Origin: Clostridia bacterium
GTDB taxonomy: Bacteria; Bacillota; Clostridia; Christensenellales; Aristaeellaceae
NCBI GenBank assembly: GCA_017470945.1
Contig: JAFUXH010000061.1
Span: forward strand, 1-61,681
Direction: 5' to 3'
Length of the DNA: 61,681 nucleotides
Made by a program: the position numbers and the translations under genes. Under the pieces are notes generated by a model, which ran no database searches, was not told where the DNA came from, and saw nothing but the letters and a program-made list of their open reading frames with translations. Shown here piece by piece: positions 1 to 7,279 of the stretch. How positions within the stretch are numbered: position 1 is the first letter of the stretch; each line of letters begins with the position of its first letter.

Positions 1-2
1 CT

Positions 3-392
3 TACACCCTGGTGCTGACGGATGCCAACGGCGTGTACGCCAAAATGAGCGCTTCCTTCGTGCTGTCCACCGATATCCTGCCCGTGGTGTGGGATGCTGA
101 CCTGGGCGAACTGGCCACCGCCGAAGGCTGCGACGAAGCCATGAAGGACGCCTTCATCAAGAACCTGGCCACCGTTACCGTGAACGGTAAGGAATACGCC
201 GCCTCCGGCCGGGGCGCCGCCGTGATCATCAACAACATCGGCGAATTGGATACCGAGGCCGCCGTCACCAGCGGCAAGGGCAAGGACGCCACCGTGACCC
301 CCATCTTCCCCGAAGCTGGGGCCTATGAGATCACCGTGACCGCCACGGGCTTCGATGCCGCCCTGACCTTCACCGCCGATATCCAGAAGTAA
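3..392 (+). CDS. C-terminal part of a secreted/surface protein, possible HID (DUF1533)-like domain
   Basis: The frame is already open at the window edge, so only the last 130 residues or so are present and the start lies upstream. The segment NLATVTVNGKEYAASGRG followed by a stretch ending in GAYEITVTATGF resembles the Shr-like hemoglobin-interacting domain (formerly DUF1533), which is repeated in many clostridial surface proteins: a VNGxxY strand and a final YxItVtAtGf strand. There is no transmembrane anchor at the C-terminus. The gene ends in front of a strong terminator at 406-440. The domain assignment is from memory of the family pattern and is tentative; the role of the whole protein cannot be judged from this piece. 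Confidence 0.6.
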   Translation, partial: YTLVLTDANGVYAKMSASFVLSTDILPVVWDADLGELATAEGCDEAMKDAFIKNLATVTVNGKEYAASGRGAAVIINNIGELDTEAAVTSGKGKDATVTPIFPEAGAYEITVTATGFDAALTFTADIQK

Positions 393-405
393 TCCGTTTT
401 TCCTG

Positions 406-440
406 CCGCCGCAGGGTCATGATCACCCTGCGGCGGTTTT
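406..440 (+). terminator. Rho-independent terminator
   Basis: A perfect 12-bp stem (406-417 with 425-436), loop CATGATC, followed by TTTT. It ends the transcript of the surface-protein gene. Confidence 0.85.
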
Positions 441-458
441 CTGTATGAAGGAGTATAT

Positions 459-1547
459 ATGGTATTATTGATTTCCTTGTGCCTGGCGTTTTTGATCGTT
501 CGGTTTGGAAAAACCTTGCTGAAAAAGCGGGCAGGGCTGTGCTACGGGATCGCCTGCGCCGTGTCGCTGGGCGTCGTCGCCTTCGTATACAGCGGGGCCA
601 GCCAGAACCTTTCCGGGATTCCGCAAATATTGGCCAACGTGTTTTTGCAGGGCGGCCTGGCGGGGGCGCTGTTCATTTTTGTCATGTACGCGGGCGCGGT
701 GCCGGATAAAAGCGCTTTCCGGAAAACGGTGATGCCCCTGCGGGGCCCGCTGTCCATCCTGGCATCCATCCTGACCCTGGGGCACAATATCGCTTACGGA
801 AAGACCTATTTTGTCTATCTTTTCACCCAAGCATCGTCTCTTCGGCTGAACGTACTGCTGGCGGCCGTTTGCTCCCTGATCATGATCGCCATCATGCTGC
901 CGCTGTTCGTTACGTCCTTTCTCCGTATACGCAAAAAAATGCAGCCCAAGCGCTGGAAGAAGCTGCAAAGGCTGGCCTATGTCTTTTACGCCCTCATGTT
1001 CATCCATGTATTGCTGCTGAATACCACCGGCGCGCGGGAAGGCAAATGGACGGCCATTTTGAATATCGCCCTGTACGCCCTGCTGTTCCTGGTTTACGCC
1101 AGCCTGCGTTTGTGCCGCTGGGCCCAGAAAAACGGGCGGGAAGGCTGGATGGCGGCCATCCAATTGATCTGCTCCGCCCTGATGATCGGCGGGCTCACGC
1201 TGATCTTCATGCCGGTCAAAGGCGACGGCACAGCCATTCAGGCCACGGAAGTGATCAAAGAAATATACGAAGAACCGGACGCCTGGGTGGACGGCAAATA
1301 CAAGGGCGACGCTATCGGCTACAACGGCCGCCTGACCGTATCCGTGGTGGTGAAGGACGGCAAGATCAGCCGCGCCGTGTGCACCGGCAACGTGGAGGAC
1401 GAGCCCTATATCACCAACGCCATTGAGGGCGTGCTGGGGGCCATGGTGGAGAAGAACACCACCAACGTGGATACCGTCAGCAGCGCCACCACCACCTCCG
1501 ACGCGCTGATCGAGGCCGTGCGCAAGGCGCTGGATCAGGCGAAATAA
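459..1547 (+). CDS. Membrane flavoprotein: ferric-reductase-like transmembrane domain plus FMN-binding domain
   Basis: The N-terminal ~235 residues are a polytopic membrane domain of about six or seven helices. Histidines in helices (ILTLGHNIAYG, FYALMFIHVLL) recall the heme-binding ferric reductase/YedZ (MsrQ) fold. Residues ~270-360 form an extracytoplasmic FMN_bind domain (DGKYKGDAIGYNGRLTVSVVV...) ending in DTVSSATTTSDAL. This fits the ApbE flavinylation motif, in which the Thr of S-[GS]-A-T carries FMN. The family passes electrons across the membrane to extracytoplasmic acceptors. Start ATG 459 is preceded by GAAGGAG at 447-453. No apbE gene lies in the window. The acceptor is unknown. 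Confidence 0.8.
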   Translation: MVLLISLCLAFLIVRFGKTLLKKRAGLCYGIACAVSLGVVAFVYSGASQNLSGIPQILANVFLQGGLAGALFIFVMYAGAVPDKSAFRKTVMPLRGPLSILASILTLGHNIAYGKTYFVYLFTQASSLRLNVLLAAVCSLIMIAIMLPLFVTSFLRIRKKMQPKRWKKLQRLAYVFYALMFIHVLLLNTTGAREGKWTAILNIALYALLFLVYASLRLCRWAQKNGREGWMAAIQLICSALMIGGLTLIFMPVKGDGTAIQATEVIKEIYEEPDAWVDGKYKGDAIGYNGRLTVSVVVKDGKISRAVCTGNVEDEPYITNAIEGVLGAMVEKNTTNVDTVSSATTTSDALIEAVRKALDQAK

Positions 1548-1581
1548 ACGGGCCGCAATCTTGTTGTTCAATGGGCGCAGG

Positions 1582-1614
1582 TTTTAAGATTCTTTTAAGG
1601 TTTCCGCGTATACT
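1582..1614 (+). promoter_or_regulatory. Promoter with OmpR/PhoB-type direct repeat
   Basis: TTTTAAG occurs at 1582-1588 and again at 1593-1599, exactly 11 bp apart (one helical turn). It is followed 9 nt later by a -10 box TATACT (1609-1614), and no good -35 box is visible because the repeat occupies that position. This is the layout of an activator-dependent promoter served by a response regulator of the OmpR/PhoB class. It drives the esterase-like gene at 1691. Confidence 0.55.
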
Positions 1615-1690
1615 ATGAACCATGAGGTATCGAGCAGCCCAGCGGCGTAAGTCCGGGTATCTCGGAGCAATCTGAGAGGAGCATGTCATT

Positions 1691-2695
1691 ATGAAAAAGA
1701 AAATCCTGGCAATCATCCTGGCCCTGGCGATGCTGACTGTGACCGGCTGCGCTTTTGCCGAAGGGCAGCGCGGCCCCGGCGGTCCTGGCGGGAATGGAGG
1801 CCCCGGCGGAAACGGCGGCATGCGCGGCGGCGCGGGCGGCAGCGTGGATAAGTCCGGCGACGCGGAATTGCAGGCGATCCTGGCCGAGGTGCAGGATAAA
1901 TTTCAGCTTTTGACGTACGAGGACGCGGAAACCGGAACGGCGCTGCAATATCAGCTGTTCATCCCGGATAATTACGACGCGAGCGTCGCCTATCCGCTGA
2001 TCCAGTTCATCCCCGATTCCAGCCTGGTGGGCAGGAGCGCCGAAGCCGTGCTGACCCAGGGCTGGGGCGGCGTGGTGTGGGCCACGGCGGCGGAGCAGGA
2101 AAAGCATCCGTCCTTCATTGTGATCCCCATTTTCACCGAGACCGTGGTGGATGACAATTTCAATCATTCCGCCCAGATCGAAGTGGCGGTGCGGCTGATC
2201 CAAGCGCTGGCCGAAACCTATTCCATCGACACCGACCGCATCTATACCACCGGCCAGTCCATGGGCGGCATGACCAGCTTTTATCTGAATGTGACCTATC
2301 CCGATCTGTTCGCCGCCTCGCTGTTTGTGGGCAGCCAGTGGGACAACGGCGTCCTGAACGCGCTGGAGGATCAATCCTTCTTCTACATCGTATCCGCCGG
2401 CGATCCCAAGGCGTCCGCGGGTCAGGCGGGGCTGATGGCCGTGTTCGACGCGGATCAAGCCGCTTACAGCCACGCCGAATGGAGCGCCCAGGACGACGCG
2501 GCCACCCAGAACGCCGCCGTTTCCGCCTTGCTGGCGGAAGGCAACAGCGCCAATTTTGTCACCTTCACCGTCGGCACCACCCTGGCCGCGGGCCAGACCG
2601 CCGGCAGCGGCGCGGGTGAGCACATGACCAGCTTCGACTATGCCTATAAGTTGGAAGCCGTTCGCGATTGGCTGTTTGAACAGAGCAAGCCGTAA
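1691..2695 (+). CDS. Secreted alpha/beta hydrolase (esterase/PHB-depolymerase-like) lipoprotein
   Basis: The signal peptide ends in a lipobox-like LTVTGC (Cys at ~20), then a Gly/Pro/Asn-rich linker of about 30 residues, probably a flexible tether. The catalytic domain has FIPDNYD...YPLIQFIPD (oxyanion region) and the nucleophile elbow G-Q-S190-M-G-G. A likely catalytic His sits in GEHMTSFDYAYKLEAVRDWLFEQ near the C-terminus. This matches secreted esterases of the PHB depolymerase/feruloyl-esterase-like group. The substrate is unknown. RBS GAGAGGAG precedes ATG 1691. It ends convergently against the ABC ATPase gene, with a shared hairpin at 2694-2712. Confidence 0.75.
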   Translation: MKKKILAIILALAMLTVTGCAFAEGQRGPGGPGGNGGPGGNGGMRGGAGGSVDKSGDAELQAILAEVQDKFQLLTYEDAETGTALQYQLFIPDNYDASVAYPLIQFIPDSSLVGRSAEAVLTQGWGGVVWATAAEQEKHPSFIVIPIFTETVVDDNFNHSAQIEVAVRLIQALAETYSIDTDRIYTTGQSMGGMTSFYLNVTYPDLFAASLFVGSQWDNGVLNALEDQSFFYIVSAGDPKASAGQAGLMAVFDADQAAYSHAEWSAQDDAATQNAAVSALLAEGNSANFVTFTVGTTLAAGQTAGSGAGEHMTSFDYAYKLEAVRDWLFEQSKP

Positions 2696-2712
2696 TACCA
2701 TCAAATGGTATT
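2694..2712. terminator. Hairpin between convergent genes
   Basis: AATACCAT-CAA-ATGGTATT is a perfect 8-bp stem overlapping the last codons of both convergent genes. With few flanking Us it is at best a weak bidirectional terminator. Confidence 0.45.
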
Positions 2713-3471
2713 CGCCAAATGAAACTTTTCCAGGATCCGCTTTCGCAGCGCATGAAACGCTTCATCGCCCCGGTACCGCGGATGGGGGAGATCGACCTGG
2801 ATGATCTCGCTGATGCGGCCCGGGCGGGGCGTCATGATCACGATCCGATCCGACAGATAGATTGCCTCATCCACATCGTGGGTCACCAGTACCATGGTGG
2901 CCTTATTTTGTGCGCGGATTTCCAGCAAGCGATCCTGTAAATCAGCCCTGGTAAACGAATCCAACGCGCCCATGGGCTCATCCAGCAGCAGCAATTCCGG
3001 ATCATTGATCAAGGCGCGGGCGATGGCTACCCTTTGCGCCATGCCGCCGCTGATTTCATGCGGGTAGGATTTTTCAAAGCCCTCCAGACCGACCATGCGG
3101 ATGAATTTCGGCACCTGATCCTTTTGCTGCTTGTAAAGATGCCGGGCTTTCAGCCCGGAGGAAATATTTTGCTCCACCGTCATCCAGGGGAACAGGCTGC
3201 CCTGCTGAAAAATATAGCCGCGGCTGGGATCCGGCCCGGAAATCACCTGATCTTCCATAAGCAGCCGCCCCGCCTGGGGGCGATCCAGCCCGCCAATCAG
3301 CCGCAGCAGCGTTGTTTTCCCGCAGCCGGAGGCGCCGATGATGGACAGAAATTCGCCGCGGTATACGTCCAGGCTGATATGCTGCAACGCTTCTACCCCC
3401 GCGGCCTGCGGGTTTCCGCTTTCGGTATACACCCGGCTCACATCCTGGATTTTCAGAAGGATCTCGCTCAC
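2701..3471 (-). CDS. NitT/TauT-family ABC transporter ATP-binding protein
   Basis: Complete nucleotide-binding subunit of the nitrate/sulfonate/taurine (NrtD/SsuB/TauB) group. Walker A is GASGCGKTT, the signature is SGGMAQRVAIARAL, Walker B is LLLLDEPMGALD, and the switch His is in LVTHDVDEAIYLSDRI. I place the start at GTG 3471 because AGAGGGG lies about 7 nt upstream and the codon overlaps the permease stop. A GTG at 3492 would add seven residues without a clear RBS. Third gene of a minus-strand operon (SBP-permease-ATPase). The neighbourhood suggests import of an organosulfur compound such as a sulfonate; that substrate is inference. Confidence 0.9.
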   Translation of the reverse strand: MSEILLKIQDVSRVYTESGNPQAAGVEALQHISLDVYRGEFLSIIGASGCGKTTLLRLIGGLDRPQAGRLLMEDQVISGPDPSRGYIFQQGSLFPWMTVEQNISSGLKARHLYKQQKDQVPKFIRMVGLEGFEKSYPHEISGGMAQRVAIARALINDPELLLLDEPMGALDSFTRADLQDRLLEIRAQNKATMVLVTHDVDEAIYLSDRIVIMTPRPGRISEIIQVDLPHPRYRGDEAFHALRKRILEKFHLANTI

Positions 3472-4529
3472 ACAAATTGCCCCCTCTGCCACCGAAGCAC
3501 ATACGCCTTCACCGCGTTCAGCACGGCCAGGATCAGGCTGAACAGGATCGCCATGACCAGGATCGTAGCAAACACCTTATAATAGGCGGCCCACACCTTG
3601 ACCACGTTGATGTAATAGCCCAAACCGCCGGGCTGCCCCATCATTTCCGCCATGACCAGGCAGGTGAAGGAAGAGGCGCAGGCGGTCGTGACGCCGGTAA
3701 AGATCTGGGGCATGGCATTGGGCACCGCCACGCGGAACACCAGGAAGGGCGTTTTTGCCCCCAGCGTTCGGGCTGCCTCAAATTGGGTGCGGGGCGTGTT
3801 TTTGATGCCAAAGGCCGTTTGAGAAGCTACCGGGAACCAGGAGCAGATGGCGATCAGGAACGTTGCGGCCCAAAACGGCGTGGGCAGCATGGTCAGCGCG
3901 AAGGGCATCCAGGCCACGGCGGGAATCACGCCGGTCATGCGCAGGACGGGATAAATCCAATAATACGCCCGGGGAAACCACCCGATCAGGATGCCTGTGC
4001 CCACGCCCAGCACCACGCCGCTTAAAAATCCGGCGCTGAACAGACGAAGGGAATAGAGCAGGTTGATCCACACCTGCTCCGTATCGATCAGGAAGGTTTC
4101 CAGGATCTGGGCCGGACCCGGGAAAAATGGCTGGGGCGTGACGCGCAGCTTCGTGCCGGCGATATCATAGGCCAGCAGCAAAATACCCATGGCAAAGCGG
4201 AAGCGGGCCTGCTTGCCATATTTTTCCCGGCGCGAAGGATCAAAAACGGCCCGAACGGCGGCCAGAAGGTAAATCAGGATCACTGTCAAAAGCACCAGAC
4301 GGTAAAAACCGTTCAGATCGACGGCCAGCCCTCCCACCTGGTATACCGGCGTTTTGATGCCGGCCGCTACCTGGGGAAACAGCAGATTGCCCACGATCGC
4401 AATAAAAAAGCCAGCGCTGGTCAGCAGCGCGGACAAACCCAGCCTTTTCAGGGAAATCACCGATTGTGTTTTCTCGGACGGCGGCGCGGAGACGGCAGGG
4501 CGCGTGGAACGGGATTGTACAGCGTGCAT
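3468..4529 (-). CDS. NitT/TauT-family ABC transporter permease
   Basis: Integral membrane protein of 353 aa. A BPD_transp_1 core in the second half carries the EAA-like coupling loop (QFEAARTLGAKTPFLVFRVAVPNAMPQIFTG is the typical EAARTLGA...P form). Compared with the usual ~260-aa SsuC/TauC, it has an N-terminal extension with about three extra transmembrane helices. It overlaps the ATPase gene by 4 nt and follows the SBP gene after a 79-nt spacer with a hairpin, which may lower expression relative to the binding protein. Imports the ligand captured by the 4609-5616 product. Confidence 0.88.
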   Translation of the reverse strand: MHAVQSRSTRPAVSAPPSEKTQSVISLKRLGLSALLTSAGFFIAIVGNLLFPQVAAGIKTPVYQVGGLAVDLNGFYRLVLLTVILIYLLAAVRAVFDPSRREKYGKQARFRFAMGILLLAYDIAGTKLRVTPQPFFPGPAQILETFLIDTEQVWINLLYSLRLFSAGFLSGVVLGVGTGILIGWFPRAYYWIYPVLRMTGVIPAVAWMPFALTMLPTPFWAATFLIAICSWFPVASQTAFGIKNTPRTQFEAARTLGAKTPFLVFRVAVPNAMPQIFTGVTTACASSFTCLVMAEMMGQPGGLGYYINVVKVWAAYYKVFATILVMAILFSLILAVLNAVKAYVLRWQRGQFV

Positions 4530-4557
4530 AGGGGTTCTCCCTTCATGATAGCGCCGC

Positions 4558-4594
4558 CTCCGCCGCGGGCTTAAGGGGAAAGCCTGCGGCGGAG
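4558..4594 (-). terminator. Intercistronic hairpin between SBP and permease genes
   Basis: Nearly perfect 13-bp stem (4558-4570 with 4582-4594) without a U-tract. Probably a processing or stabilising hairpin at the 3' end of the binding-protein message. Confidence 0.5.
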
Positions 4595-4608
4595 ACAGCT
4601 TGGGGCAA

Positions 4609-5616
4609 TTATTCCTGGCCCAGGGTCAGGTCGAGATAGGTGTAAGCCTTTGCGATATATTCCGCGGGATCGGTGTGCAGATAGCCGATGTCGTAAAGCG
4701 CCTGAGCGAAGTACTCCACGTCGGCCTTCACGTCCACCACATTGGTGCCTTGCTCATGATGGGGATAGGAATAGGACTTCACCAGCTGAAGCGCCAGGTC
4801 GTGATCCTCAATGGATACGTAGCCCGCCTTGGTGACCAATTCCACCGCTTCCTCGGGGTTCTCCGCGATCCAGGCCTGGGCTTTATGATAGGCGCGCAGC
4901 TCGGCGGCAATCAGTTCTGGCTGCTCCTCTACGACCTTGGTGGAAGCGTACAGATAGCAGCAGTAGTGGCCCGCGAAGGGCTCATCCTTGCCGATATCCA
5001 GAATGGTGCGGGCGGTTCCTTCATTTTCGGTGACGCTGGCAATGGGATCCCACAAGGCGGCCACATCCACGACGCCCTGCTTCAGCGCTTCCACCTCCAA
5101 GGAGCCGTCGTTGAAGGGAAGGAACTGCACGTCGTTAATCGTTATCCCGTTCTGCTCCAGCCACAGCAGCGCCACCTGATAAGGCGTTCCGCCGATTTCA
5201 TCCACGCCGATGACCTTGCCCTTCAGGTCCTCGACAGTCTGAATGTCGGAATTGGGCAGCACTTCCAGCTTGATGCAGCCCTGGTGCAGGCCGTCCACAA
5301 TGGTCATCTGGATATCCGCCTCAATGGAGGGGAAGTACTGGAAGTCGCCATTGATCGTGGAGATCGTGCCGTTGTTCAGGCCGATCTTCTTGGCCTCAAA
5401 ATCGGCGGTGATCAATTCCACGTCGATGCCTTCCTCGGCGAAATAGCCCAGCTCATACGCCAGATAGGTGGGGGAATTGCACAGGGAACCACTCTTGCCG
5501 GGAATGCTGATTTTCCACTGATATTCAGGCGTGGTTTCGGCCAACGCGGGAATCGCCAGCGTCAGGGCCATGGCCAGCGCCAGCACAACGGAGACGGCGG
5601 AAAAAAACTTTTTCAT
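4609..5616 (-). CDS. NitT/TauT-family ABC transporter substrate-binding protein
   Basis: 335-aa periplasmic-binding-protein-like II fold of the NMT1/SsuA type. The signal peptide ends ...TLAIPALAE, followed by a mature start with SIPGKSGSLCNSPTYLAYELGYFAEEGIDVELI, the typical first strand and helix of SsuA/TauA/NMT1 proteins. The signal peptide has an ALA-type cleavage site and no lipobox Cys, unusual for a binding protein in a Gram-positive lineage. RBS AAAAGGAG. Expression appears to depend on the leader peptide (5760-5852) and attenuator (5703-5740) upstream. The ligand is unknown; a sulfonate or other sulfur compound is suggested by context. Confidence 0.88.
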   Translation of the reverse strand: MKKFFSAVSVVLALAMALTLAIPALAETTPEYQWKISIPGKSGSLCNSPTYLAYELGYFAEEGIDVELITADFEAKKIGLNNGTISTINGDFQYFPSIEADIQMTIVDGLHQGCIKLEVLPNSDIQTVEDLKGKVIGVDEIGGTPYQVALLWLEQNGITINDVQFLPFNDGSLEVEALKQGVVDVAALWDPIASVTENEGTARTILDIGKDEPFAGHYCCYLYASTKVVEEQPELIAAELRAYHKAQAWIAENPEEAVELVTKAGYVSIEDHDLALQLVKSYSYPHHEQGTNVVDVKADVEYFAQALYDIGYLHTDPAEYIAKAYTYLDLTLGQE

Positions 5617-5702
5617 AAATCAGAAACTCCTTTTCTTCGTTTGGGTCAAATGGATCTATATCGTTCTCCTGTGGGGGCTGCAGACCGCAGGCGAAGGATA
5701 AC

Positions 5703-5740
5703 AAAAAAAGAAGAGCAGCGCGGATCATCCTCCTGCTCTT
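5703..5740 (-). terminator. Transcription attenuator in the SBP leader
   Basis: Read on the minus strand: 8-bp stem AAGAGCAG/CTGCTCTT (5740-5733 with 5718-5711), 14-nt loop, then C and a run of seven T. It lies 20 nt after the leader-peptide stop and about 90 nt before the SBP start, so it must be read through for transporter expression. A competing pairing exists: leader CCTGCCCTTTC (5789-5779) pairs with GAAAGAGCAGG (5742-5732) in 10 of 11 positions and would open the terminator. Confidence 0.75.
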
Positions 5741-5759
5741 TCGCACATCAAATGAACCT

Positions 5760-5852
5760 TTACTGGAAGCTCATGGCTGAAAGGGCAGGCAGGGCAGAAC
5801 AACACATCCGCTTCATGGAACGGCACGGCATTTTCCCATTCTGTTTCATCAT
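5760..5852 (-). CDS. Met/Cys-rich leader peptide of the ABC transporter operon
   Basis: 30 codons starting ATG ATG, with a strong RBS AAAGGAGG 5 nt upstream and a promoter 30 nt upstream. Six Met (1, 2, 8, 13, 16, 27) and three Cys (10, 17, 18) include the cluster RMCC at residues 15-18. The stop is followed at once by an attenuator. A ribosome held at Cys17-Cys18 would leave codons 22-25 free, and these bases form the antiterminator; a ribosome reaching the stop would cover them. This is the classic amino-acid attenuation layout with Cys (or Met) as the sensed residue. Too short for standard gene callers; no homologue known to me. Confidence 0.7.
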   Translation of the reverse strand: MMKQNGKMPCRSMKRMCCSALPALSAMSFQ

Positions 5853-5880
5853 GCCCGCCTCCTTTCGATTGATTGCGCAA

Positions 5881-5947
5881 AGTATAGCATACCGCCTATA
5901 GACCGTCAAATTGGAAATACCTATGGAAATGCATTCGAATAACCTAT
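5881..5947 (-). promoter_or_regulatory. Promoter and LysR half-site for the ABC transporter operon
   Basis: Minus-strand -35 TTGACG (5909-5904), 17-bp spacer, -10 TATACT (5886-5881). An ATAGG half-site (minus strand of 5943-5947, site centre about 5940) lies 31 bp from the -35 box, the same geometry as the other three promoters of the locus. A better palindrome-like site centred at 5917 overlaps the -35 flank. Confidence 0.7.
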
Positions 5948-5976
5948 TTGACATATAGGAAAATAGGTTGTATACT
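5911..5976 (+). promoter_or_regulatory. Promoter and LysR operator for the lysR transcript
   Basis: Plus-strand -35 TTGACA (5948-5953), 17-bp spacer, -10 TATACT (5971-5976), close to consensus. The site TTGG-AAATA-CCTATGG is centred at 5917, 31 bp before the -35 box. Extra ATAGG motifs overlap the promoter itself (5941-5969), suggesting autoregulation. Confidence 0.72.
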
Positions 5977-6005
5977 TTTCCCATCATCATCAGGAGGATT
6001 TTTGG

Positions 6006-6086
6006 ATGCGCGTAGTTTTCTTTCCGTCCGGCATGGCGATGCAGTGCATGTGTATGTTCCCCATGCGCTTTTTGCCGTGCCTGTGA
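6006..6086 (+). CDS. Met/Cys-rich leader peptide before lysR
   Basis: 26 codons, ATG 6006 with CAGGAGG upstream. It holds six Met (1, 10, 12, 15, 17, 20) and three Cys (14, 16, 25), with the run MAMQCMCMFPM at residues 10-20. It begins about 25 nt after the predicted transcription start and is followed by an intrinsic terminator (6111-6144) before the lysR start. The same arrangement appears at 5760-5852 on the other strand and at 14610-14708. The composition is far outside chance for 26 codons and fits a ribosome-stalling sensor of Cys/Met-tRNA supply. Confidence 0.68.
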   Translation: MRVVFFPSGMAMQCMCMFPMRFLPCL

Positions 6087-6110
6087 TGGAAAAAACGTAT
6101 CGCTCCATTC

Positions 6111-6144
6111 GGCAGTTCGCACGGCGGACCGCCTTTTTTCTTTT
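6111..6144 (+). terminator. Attenuator between leader peptide and lysR
   Basis: Stem GGCAGTTCG/CGGACCGCC (6111-6119 with 6125-6133; one A.C mismatch, one G.T), loop CACGG, followed by TTTTTTCTTTT. Only a short competing pairing is visible (TTGCCG near the leader 3' end with CGGCAG), so the antitermination route is less clear than at the other two sites. Confidence 0.65.
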
Positions 6145-6161
6145 ATAAAGGAGATAGGGCC

Positions 6162-7109
6162 ATGACGATCCAACAGCTCAATTATGTGATTCATATTGCG
6201 GAATGCGGTTCCTTTAACCGGGCGGCGGAAAAGCTGTTTGTGGCGCAGCCTTCCCTGACAGGCGCGATCAAGGATTTGGAAAGAGAGACCGGCATTACCA
6301 TCTTTAACCGGACCGGCAAAGGCGTGACGCTGACGGCGGAAGGGGCGGAATTTTTGCCTTATGCGCGGTCTGTATACGATCAATTTCAAAACCTGCTGGA
6401 CGCCTATGGAAAAAACGGCGTGCGGAAACAGAAATTCGCCGTGTCCATGCAGCATTATTCCTTTGCGGTCAAGGCGTTTGTGGAATTGACCCGGGCCTTT
6501 GACGTGGGCGAATATGAGTTTGCCGTCCGGGAAACCAGAACCAAGGATGTGATCGCCGATGTGGCGGCCGCCCGCAGCGAGATCGGCATCCTGTATTTGA
6601 ATGATTTTAACCGCAAGGCTTTGCTCAAGCTGTTCAATGACAATAATGTGCAGTTTCAGCATCTGATCGACTGCGCCGCTTACGTTTATTTGTGGAAGCA
6701 TCACCCCTTGGCAAACAACAGCAGCGTTTCCTTCCACGATCTGCTGCCCTATCCCTGCCTGTCCTTTGAGCAGGGCGAGGGGAGCAATTTCTACCTGGCG
6801 GAGGAGATCCTTTCCACCAATGAATATCCCCGGATCATCAAATGCTGCGACCGGGCCACCGTGCTGAACCTGATGGTGGGCGTAAACGGATATACCTTGT
6901 GCAGCGGCATCATCTGCGAGGAATTGAACGGCGGCGATTATGTCGTCATTCCTTATCAGGATGAAAAGAACGCGCCGGACAGCACGATGGAATTAGGGAT
7001 GATCACAAGGAAGAACCATATCATTTCAGCTGTTGGCGAGCGCTATATCAGTGAATTGAAAAAATATCTTGGGATCCATGAATCGGCGCGGATACAGCCT
7101 GAGCCATAG
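6162..7109 (+). CDS. LysR-family transcriptional regulator of the sulfur locus
   Basis: 315 aa. The N-terminal winged HTH (MTIQQLNYVIHIAECGSFNRAAEKLFVAQPSLTGAIKDLERETGITIFNR) is typical of LysR/CysB-type proteins, followed by a periplasmic-binding-like effector domain. RBS AAAGGAGATAG. It lies between the divergent ABC transporter and the metY operon, and its stop codon overlaps the operator at 7104-7122. Operator-like ATAGG sites at constant spacing before four promoters make it the probable regulator of the entire 2.7-22 kb locus. The effector, perhaps O-acetylserine/homoserine or a sulfur compound, cannot be read from sequence. Confidence 0.88.
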   Translation: MTIQQLNYVIHIAECGSFNRAAEKLFVAQPSLTGAIKDLERETGITIFNRTGKGVTLTAEGAEFLPYARSVYDQFQNLLDAYGKNGVRKQKFAVSMQHYSFAVKAFVELTRAFDVGEYEFAVRETRTKDVIADVAAARSEIGILYLNDFNRKALLKLFNDNNVQFQHLIDCAAYVYLWKHHPLANNSSVSFHDLLPYPCLSFEQGEGSNFYLAEEILSTNEYPRIIKCCDRATVLNLMVGVNGYTLCSGIICEELNGGDYVVIPYQDEKNAPDSTMELGMITRKNHIISAVGERYISELKKYLGIHESARIQPEP

Positions 7110-7172
7110 GTTTTCCCTATGGAGATCGATCGGCCATCGGTATTGGACAAAGAACGCATCATCCGATAGGAT
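7104..7172 (+). promoter_or_regulatory. LysR operator and promoter of the metY operon
   Basis: Perfect inverted repeat CCATAGG-TTTTC-CCTATGG (7104-7122, centre 7113), which overlaps the lysR stop codon. The -35 TTGGAC starts at 7143, 30 bp from the operator centre, then an 18-bp spacer and -10 TAGGAT (7167-7172). Both boxes are weak, as expected for an activated promoter. The spacing and both boxes are identical to the opp promoter at 14512-14579. Confidence 0.75.
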
Positions 7173-7201
7173 AGGAACAGCCCATGAAAGGAGGCTTGAC
7201 C

Positions 7202-7258
7202 GTGAAGAATTGCGCTGTGAAATTCATTTCATTGGTTCTGAGCCGCAATCGAATGTGA
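7202..7258 (+). CDS. Mini-ORF ending in SRNRM (copy 1), metY leader
   Basis: GTG start with AAAGGAGG 7 nt upstream, encoding VKNCAVKFISLVLSRNRM and then TGA. An in-frame ATG at 7184 is possible but lies before the RBS. The last five residues SRNRM and 18 of 19 surrounding bases recur in a second mini-ORF at 14777-14818, also in a sulfur-operon leader. Conservation confined to the residues just before the stop suggests a nascent-chain arrest or regulatory peptide. Two copies are thin evidence. Confidence 0.5.
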   Translation: MKNCAVKFISLVLSRNRM

Positions 7259-7279
7259 TGGTGCCGCAAACCAAAGAAA

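Noticed and set aside
465-1571. Long minus-strand ORF opposite the FMN-binding protein gene
   Set aside because: Low-complexity His/Gln/Gly/Arg-rich translation typical of the reverse of a high-GC gene; the plus-strand frame has domains, an RBS and a terminator context.
5760-6737. 325-aa minus-strand ORF covering the divergent promoter and lysR
   Set aside because: It is antisense to lysR; only its last 30 codons, which have their own RBS and promoter, are credible as a leader peptide.
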